In this document: positions 6,025-9,012 of the stretch, one piece after another
How positions within the stretch are numbered: the stretch's first letter is position 1
How the letters are laid out: every line of letters begins with the position of its first letter
Assembly: GCA_934438135.1 (NCBI GenBank)
Contig: CAKSBP010000080.1
Location: forward strand, 1-9,012
Origin: an uncultured Clostridium sp.
Lineage (GTDB): Bacteria; Bacillota; Clostridia; Lachnospirales; Lachnospiraceae
DNA length: 9,012 bases
Direction: 5' to 3'
Translations under genes and position numbers: made by a program
The notes under the pieces: model-generated
The model's input: only the letters and a program-made list of their open reading frames with translations
Databases searched by the model: none
What the model was told of the DNA's origin: nothing

Positions 6025-7080
6025 TCAGACAATTTCTCTGAGTGCATCCATCAACTGCTGCATCTGCTCTTTGGTACCAATGGTAATTCGCAGATAATTA
6101 TCAATTCTTGGTTTGTCAAAATGACGGACATAGATTTTCTTTGCCTGTAGTTTCTCAAAAATTTCAACTGCAGATACACTCTTATGGGTTGCAAATAAAA
6201 AGTTTGTCTGTGAATCCATACAGATAAATCCAAGCTTCTCTAATTCTTTTTTTGACCATTCTCTTATCTCAATAACTTTTTGAAGCGTCTGATTAAAGTA
6301 GTCTCTATCACGAAGTGAAGCAGCTCCCGCCTTAATCGTAACCATATTCATGGTATAGGAATTGTAAGAAAACTTCACACGGTTCATAGCCGTAATCAGT
6401 TCTTTATTTCCAATAGCATAGCCAATACGCATACCTGCCATAGAACGAGACTTTGAAAATGTCTGTACCACTAATAAATTTTCATATTCATGAATGAGTC
6501 CGATGGCTGTTTCCCCACCGAAATGTACATATGCTTCATCCACAATTACAATTACATCCTGATTATGGTCTAAAATATCACGGATGAAATCCAGGTTCTC
6601 ACCAATAGAAGTCGGTGCATTTGGATTAGCAATGACCACTCCTCCATTTTCCTTATAATAATCTTCCCTCTGGATGCGGAAATTCTCATCCAACTTCGGA
6701 CACTCGTATGGAATCCGATACAAGTCAGCCCAGACATCATAAAATGAATATGTAATATCCGGAAATAAAATTGGTTTATCTGAATTGAAAAAGGTCAGAA
6801 ATGCCATTCCAAGCACGTCATCTGAACCAACTCCTGTAAATACCTCCTCCGGCGCAGCCCCTGCAAAATCTGCAATTTCATCTACCAGTTCGGTGCAGTT
6901 TAAATCTGGATACAATCTTAAATTTTCAGACTGAAACTTACTAATTACTTCATCTACTTCGGGTGCCGGCGGATATGGATTCTCATTTGCATTCAATTTT
7001 ATCACGCTGTAATCCTTCGGCTGATATCCCGCTACATAAGGATGATCTATCTTACGTATCTTATTTTCCCATGCCTTCAT
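6025..7080 (-). CDS. hisC: Histidinol-phosphate aminotransferase
   Basis: This 351-residue fold-type I PLP enzyme matches HisC in length and motifs. HisC converts imidazole-acetol phosphate and glutamate to histidinol phosphate in histidine synthesis. Visible elements are LNANENPYPP (29-38), GVGSDDVL (83-90) for cofactor phosphate, ANPNAPT (151-157), DEAY with the pyridine-contacting Asp181, the Schiff-base Lys210 in TFSKSRSMAGMRIG, Arg218 and the C-terminal substrate-binding Arg331 (YLRITIG). The ATG is preceded by AGGAAAGG (7091-7098) at 10 bases. No other his gene is nearby, so a side role in aromatic amino acid transamination, known for some HisC proteins, is possible. It is the first gene after the promoter at 7161-7189 and is probably co-transcribed with hydE. 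Confidence 0.94.
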   Translation of the reverse strand: MKAWENKIRKIDHPYVAGYQPKDYSVIKLNANENPYPPAPEVDEVISKFQSENLRLYPDLNCTELVDEIADFAGAAPEEVFTGVGSDDVLGMAFLTFFNSDKPILFPDITYSFYDVWADLYRIPYECPKLDENFRIQREDYYKENGGVVIANPNAPTSIGENLDFIRDILDHNQDVIVIVDEAYVHFGGETAIGLIHEYENLLVVQTFSKSRSMAGMRIGYAIGNKELITAMNRVKFSYNSYTMNMVTIKAGAASLRDRDYFNQTLQKVIEIREWSKKELEKLGFICMDSQTNFLFATHKSVSAVEIFEKLQAKKIYVRHFDKPRIDNYLRITIGTKEQMQQLMDALREIV

Positions 7081-7090
7081 TCAAACACAA

Positions 7091-7137
7091 CCTTTCCTGG
7101 GTCTCCCCACAGTTCTTTTATAGTCAGATTTTTCTGA
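7091..7137 (-). promoter_or_regulatory. hisC 5' leader with two small hairpins and SD
   Basis: The leader of about 75 bases contains, on the minus strand, TCAGA/TCTGA around AAAA (7124-7137), and then TGGG/CCCA closed by a GNRA-type loop GAGA (7098-7109). The second stem abuts the Shine-Dalgarno AGGAAAGG (7091-7098), sharing one base. There are no histidine-codon leader peptide, T-box or terminator signs. The structures may tune initiation or mRNA stability, but both stems are short. Confidence 0.4.
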
Positions 7138-7160
7138 TTTCTTTTCCGAACTTAAACTTA

Positions 7161-7189
7161 ATTATAAAATACCCTATAATCAAATACAA
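7161..7189 (-). promoter_or_regulatory. Sigma-A-like promoter of the hisC-hydE-popT-znuACB-ytvI run
   Basis: On the minus strand, a perfect TATAAT (7161-7166) lies 17 bases downstream of TTGTAT (7184-7189), a -35 with the TTG core only. It sits between the terminator of the preceding gene and hisC, in an AT-rich region, so it is well placed to start the run. The predicted start near 7154 gives a leader of about 75 bases. Confidence 0.7.
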
Positions 7190-7236
7190 GTAAAGAATCT
7201 ATTAAGATATTAGAACAAACAGTCTCCTAATCCTAT

Positions 7237-7273
7237 AAAGAAAATGCCATAAACCTACTTTTCGTCTATGGCA
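7237..7273 (-). terminator. Intrinsic terminator of the TIM-barrel gene
   Basis: On the minus strand, TGCCATAGAC (7264-7273) pairs with GTTTATGGCA (7245-7254) over 10 pairs including one G-T wobble, with a 9-base loop, followed at once by TTTTCTTT (7237-7244). It begins 8 bases after the stop codon of the upstream gene. This is the clearest terminator in the window and separates that gene from hisC. Confidence 0.88.
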
Positions 7274-7281
7274 CTTCTATA

Positions 7282-7956
7282 TTATATAATTCTATCATCA
7301 TCTCCACGGTATTTTACCATTAAATCACGGAAAATCTGTCCGGTCGTAGGCGGTGTAAAGGTAATTGCATTCGCGCCCGCTTCAATCGTCTCTAAAATAC
7401 TTTCATCCGTCGGTCCACCCGTTGCAATAATAGGCACATCAGAAAAATCCTTTCGAATCTGACGTACCACTTCTGCTGTCTTTCCAGCACAGGAAACATT
7501 TAAAATGCTGGCTCCGCTTTCTAATCTCCTGGCAATGTCTGTTTTCTCCGATGCCACAGTTACAACAATCGGAATCTCTATCTTTTGATTCAGGTATGCT
7601 AATGTTTCATTGGAAGTGGGTGCATTCACTACAACACCTACTGCTCCCTGGAACTCTGCATCCTCTGCCAGATTCGTTACACGTTTTCCCGTCGTAGTTC
7701 CACCTCCGACACCACAGAAAACCGGCACATCGGAACAGCCAATAATAGAATGAGTAATAATCGGCTGCGGCGTAAATGGATACACTGCAATAACTGCATT
7801 GGCGTTACAGTTACGAATCACTGCAACATCTGTTGTAAAAACTAATGATTTTATAAGCTTTCCAAAAATTCGAATGCCGCTTACCTGTTCAATCACTTTC
7901 GGCACATGAATCATATGTCTTCTTAAATTTCCTTCAATCTCCGGTGCTTTTTTCAT
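7282..7956 (-). CDS. Conserved TIM-barrel protein of unknown function
   Basis: This 224-residue soluble protein looks like a complete (beta/alpha)8 barrel. Successive hydrophobic strands appear at about 37-43, 54-60, 77-83, 105-110, 128-134, 150-154, 174-179 and 197-202. Strong motifs are FTPQPIITH (61-69), CGVGGGTTTGKR (81-92), NAPT (111-114), the phosphate-loop-like IATGGPT (177-183) and EAGANAITFTPPT (192-204). The last two recall phosphate-binding barrels such as ThiG or ribulose-phosphate epimerase relatives. I recall similar clostridial proteins loosely labelled hydrolase, but I know of no demonstrated activity and assign none. It has its own promoter (7991-8019) and terminator (7237-7273), so it is probably a one-gene unit. 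The SD before the ATG is modest (GGGACGAG), but the start agrees with the conserved-looking N-terminus. Confidence 0.88.
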   Translation of the reverse strand: MKKAPEIEGNLRRHMIHVPKVIEQVSGIRIFGKLIKSLVFTTDVAVIRNCNANAVIAVYPFTPQPIITHSIIGCSDVPVFCGVGGGTTTGKRVTNLAEDAEFQGAVGVVVNAPTSNETLAYLNQKIEIPIVVTVASEKTDIARRLESGASILNVSCAGKTAEVVRQIRKDFSDVPIIATGGPTDESILETIEAGANAITFTPPTTGQIFRDLMVKYRGDDDRII

Positions 7957-7990
7957 CTCGTCCCAACTTTCTAACTAAACTTGTACGTAT

Positions 7991-8019
7991 ATATTAATAT
8001 CCAGCCTACAATTTTTCAA
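7991..8019 (-). promoter_or_regulatory. Sigma-A-like promoter of the TIM-barrel gene
   Basis: On the minus strand, TTGAAA (8014-8019, five of six consensus bases) and TAATAT (7991-7996, four of six) are separated by exactly 17 bases. The predicted start is about 30 bases before the ATG at 7956. It lies in the 103-base gap after the EamA gene, supporting independent transcription of the TIM-barrel gene. Confidence 0.65.
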
Positions 8020-8040
8020 TAATAAATTTCCTACAGGAAA
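8018..8040 (-). terminator. Possible weak terminator of the EamA gene
   Basis: On the minus strand, TTTCC (8036-8040) pairs with GGAAA (8027-8031) around TGTA, followed by TTTATTATT (8018-8026). The stem is only five pairs, mostly A-T, so termination would be inefficient. It lies about 20 bases after the EamA stop and its tail touches the -35 box of the next promoter. Confidence 0.35.
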
Positions 8041-8059
8041 CGATTATTTTTGTCATTTT

Positions 8060-8917
8060 CTAAAACAACAGGGAAAATGTCCCTGCCACAATCAAAATCA
8101 GTCCTCCAAAAGCTTTTTTAGAGAGCTTTTCATGAAATACCAGATAGGAAAATAAAATCGTAACCAGTATACTTAGTTTATCAATCGGAACGATGACACT
8201 GGCAGGCCCAGTCTGAAGTGCACGGTAATAACAAAGCCAAGAGCCTCCGGTTGCAACTCCCGATAATATTAGAAATATCCAGCTTTTTGTATTAATATTC
8301 TGGATTGTCTTCTGTTTTCCTGTAACAAATACAACTAACCACGCCATAACCAGTACCACCGCTGTACGTATGGCAGTCCCAAGGGTAGAATCTATCCCTT
8401 CAATTCCGATTTTTCCAAGAATAGAGGTAAGACTTGCAAAAACCACAGACAGCACCGCATAGAACAGCCATAGGTTTCCTATTTTCTTTGCTTCCTGTTC
8501 TTTTTTCTGAATCATCAAAAGGGTACCTGCTCCAATTAAAACCATTGCCATAGTTTTAATAAATGTAATCTTTTCTCCAAGAAACACCCCTGCCAGAATC
8601 ATCGTTAAAACCGTACTTGACTTATCAATTGGTGTGACTTTATTTACATCTCCAATTTTAAGTGCTTTAAAATAGCAGAGCCAGGACCCCCCTGTTGCCA
8701 GACCAGATAACACTAGAAATACAAGTGTTTTTGTATCAATCGTATGTATCGGCTGATATACACCGGTAATCAAAACCATCAGCCAGGAAAACGCCAGTAC
8801 TATAATCGTACGAAGTGCTGTTGCTACATTGGAATCGGTATTGTCAATTCCACATTTGGCAAGAATCGCTGTCATTCCTGCAAAAAAAGCAGAAGCAAAT
8901 GCCATTACTATCCACAT
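8060..8917 (-). CDS. EamA/DMT family transporter, ten-helix
   Basis: This 285-residue membrane protein is made of two tandem EamA domains (about 3-135 and 150-285), each with five predicted helices, the standard drug/metabolite transporter layout. The halves are unusually alike: ATGGSWLCY occurs at 74-82 and 222-230, PIDK at 96-99 and 244-247, always offset by 148 residues with no gap. The substrate cannot be read from sequence; family members export amino acids, metabolites or drugs. AGGAGG (8927-8932) lies 9 bases before the ATG and forms the last codons of the upstream partial gene, whose stop is 3 bases before this start. That points to a shared transcript with the gene beyond the right edge. 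Confidence 0.9.
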   Translation of the reverse strand: MWIVMAFASAFFAGMTAILAKCGIDNTDSNVATALRTIIVLAFSWLMVLITGVYQPIHTIDTKTLVFLVLSGLATGGSWLCYFKALKIGDVNKVTPIDKSSTVLTMILAGVFLGEKITFIKTMAMVLIGAGTLLMIQKKEQEAKKIGNLWLFYAVLSVVFASLTSILGKIGIEGIDSTLGTAIRTAVVLVMAWLVVFVTGKQKTIQNINTKSWIFLILSGVATGGSWLCYYRALQTGPASVIVPIDKLSILVTILFSYLVFHEKLSKKAFGGLILIVAGTFSLLF

Positions 8918-8920
8918 ATT

Positions 8921-9012
8921 TTATCCCCTCCTGTCTTTCTTATAATCTCTCGGAATCTCTAAGCCAATAAATTCAAGGCTTTCAGATTCCTTTTCTATTA
9001 AAATCCCCCACT
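8921..9012 (-). CDS. C-terminal end of an unrecognised gene, cut by the window edge
   Basis: On the minus strand, one frame stays open from the window edge for 29 codons to TAA at 8921-8923. It ends with the residues SLEFIGLEIPRDYKKDRRG, which look like a normal charged, hydrophilic C-terminus. The final AGG AGG codons double as the Shine-Dalgarno of the EamA gene, and the stop lies 3 bases before its ATG, typical operon packing. The other two frames are closed early by stops. I do not recognise the family from this fragment, and an open frame this short could be chance. Confidence 0.5.
   Translation of the reverse strand, partial: WGILIEKESESLEFIGLEIPRDYKKDRRG

Noticed and set aside
7098..7160. 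Possible riboswitch or histidine attenuator ahead of hisC
   Set aside because: The leader is short, with two small stems, no terminator/antiterminator pair, no run of His codons and no T-box sequence.
1..9012. CRISPR array, insertion sequence, phage or defence island
   Set aside because: No regularly spaced repeats, transposase or integrase motifs, terminal inverted repeats or recognisable defence domains appear; all genes are housekeeping-type.

Overview
The window looks like ordinary chromosome of a low-GC, anaerobic Firmicute, most likely Clostridia of the Lachnospiraceae type. This is inferred from AT-rich DNA, strong AGGAGG-type ribosome binding sites, an [FeFe]-hydrogenase maturase, a YtvI-type sporulation/AI-2E family membrane protein, a clostridial-type zinc ABC importer and a tRNA gene that appears to need no distal regulation. 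Every convincing gene reads on the minus strand, so transcription runs from the right end (9012) to the left end (1).

Right to left: the last ~90 bases hold the C-terminal end of an unrecognised gene whose final codons form the ribosome binding site of an EamA/DMT transporter (8060-8917). A sigma-A-like promoter (7991-8019) follows, driving a conserved but uncharacterised TIM-barrel protein (7282-7956) that ends in a clear intrinsic terminator (7237-7273). A second promoter (7161-7189) starts a long, closely spaced run: hisC, hydE, popT (DUF368), znuA, znuC, znuB and ytvI. No convincing terminator interrupts this run, so it may be one seven-gene transcript, although internal promoters cannot be excluded. 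After ytvI come an inverted repeat without a U-tract, an A/T-tract resembling an UP element, a near-consensus promoter, and a tRNA-Val(UAC) gene at the left edge.

Functionally, znuACB is a complete zinc/manganese-type importer (lipoprotein-like binding protein with a His/acidic loop, ATPase, permease). It is preceded by popT, an undecaprenyl-phosphate recycling flippase family member. hydE is a complete radical-SAM maturase of [FeFe]-hydrogenase, separated from hydF and hydG, and hisC is a complete aminotransferase separated from other his genes. The combination looks like an operon of unrelated housekeeping functions, not a dedicated new system.

I do not see a CRISPR array, mobile element, toxin-antitoxin pair or defence system. 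The most unusual signals are the hairpin sitting exactly between the Shine-Dalgarno sequence and start codon of hydE, the uncharacterised TIM-barrel gene with its own promoter and terminator, Cys/His clusters in the ZnuC ATPase, and the popT-znu linkage.
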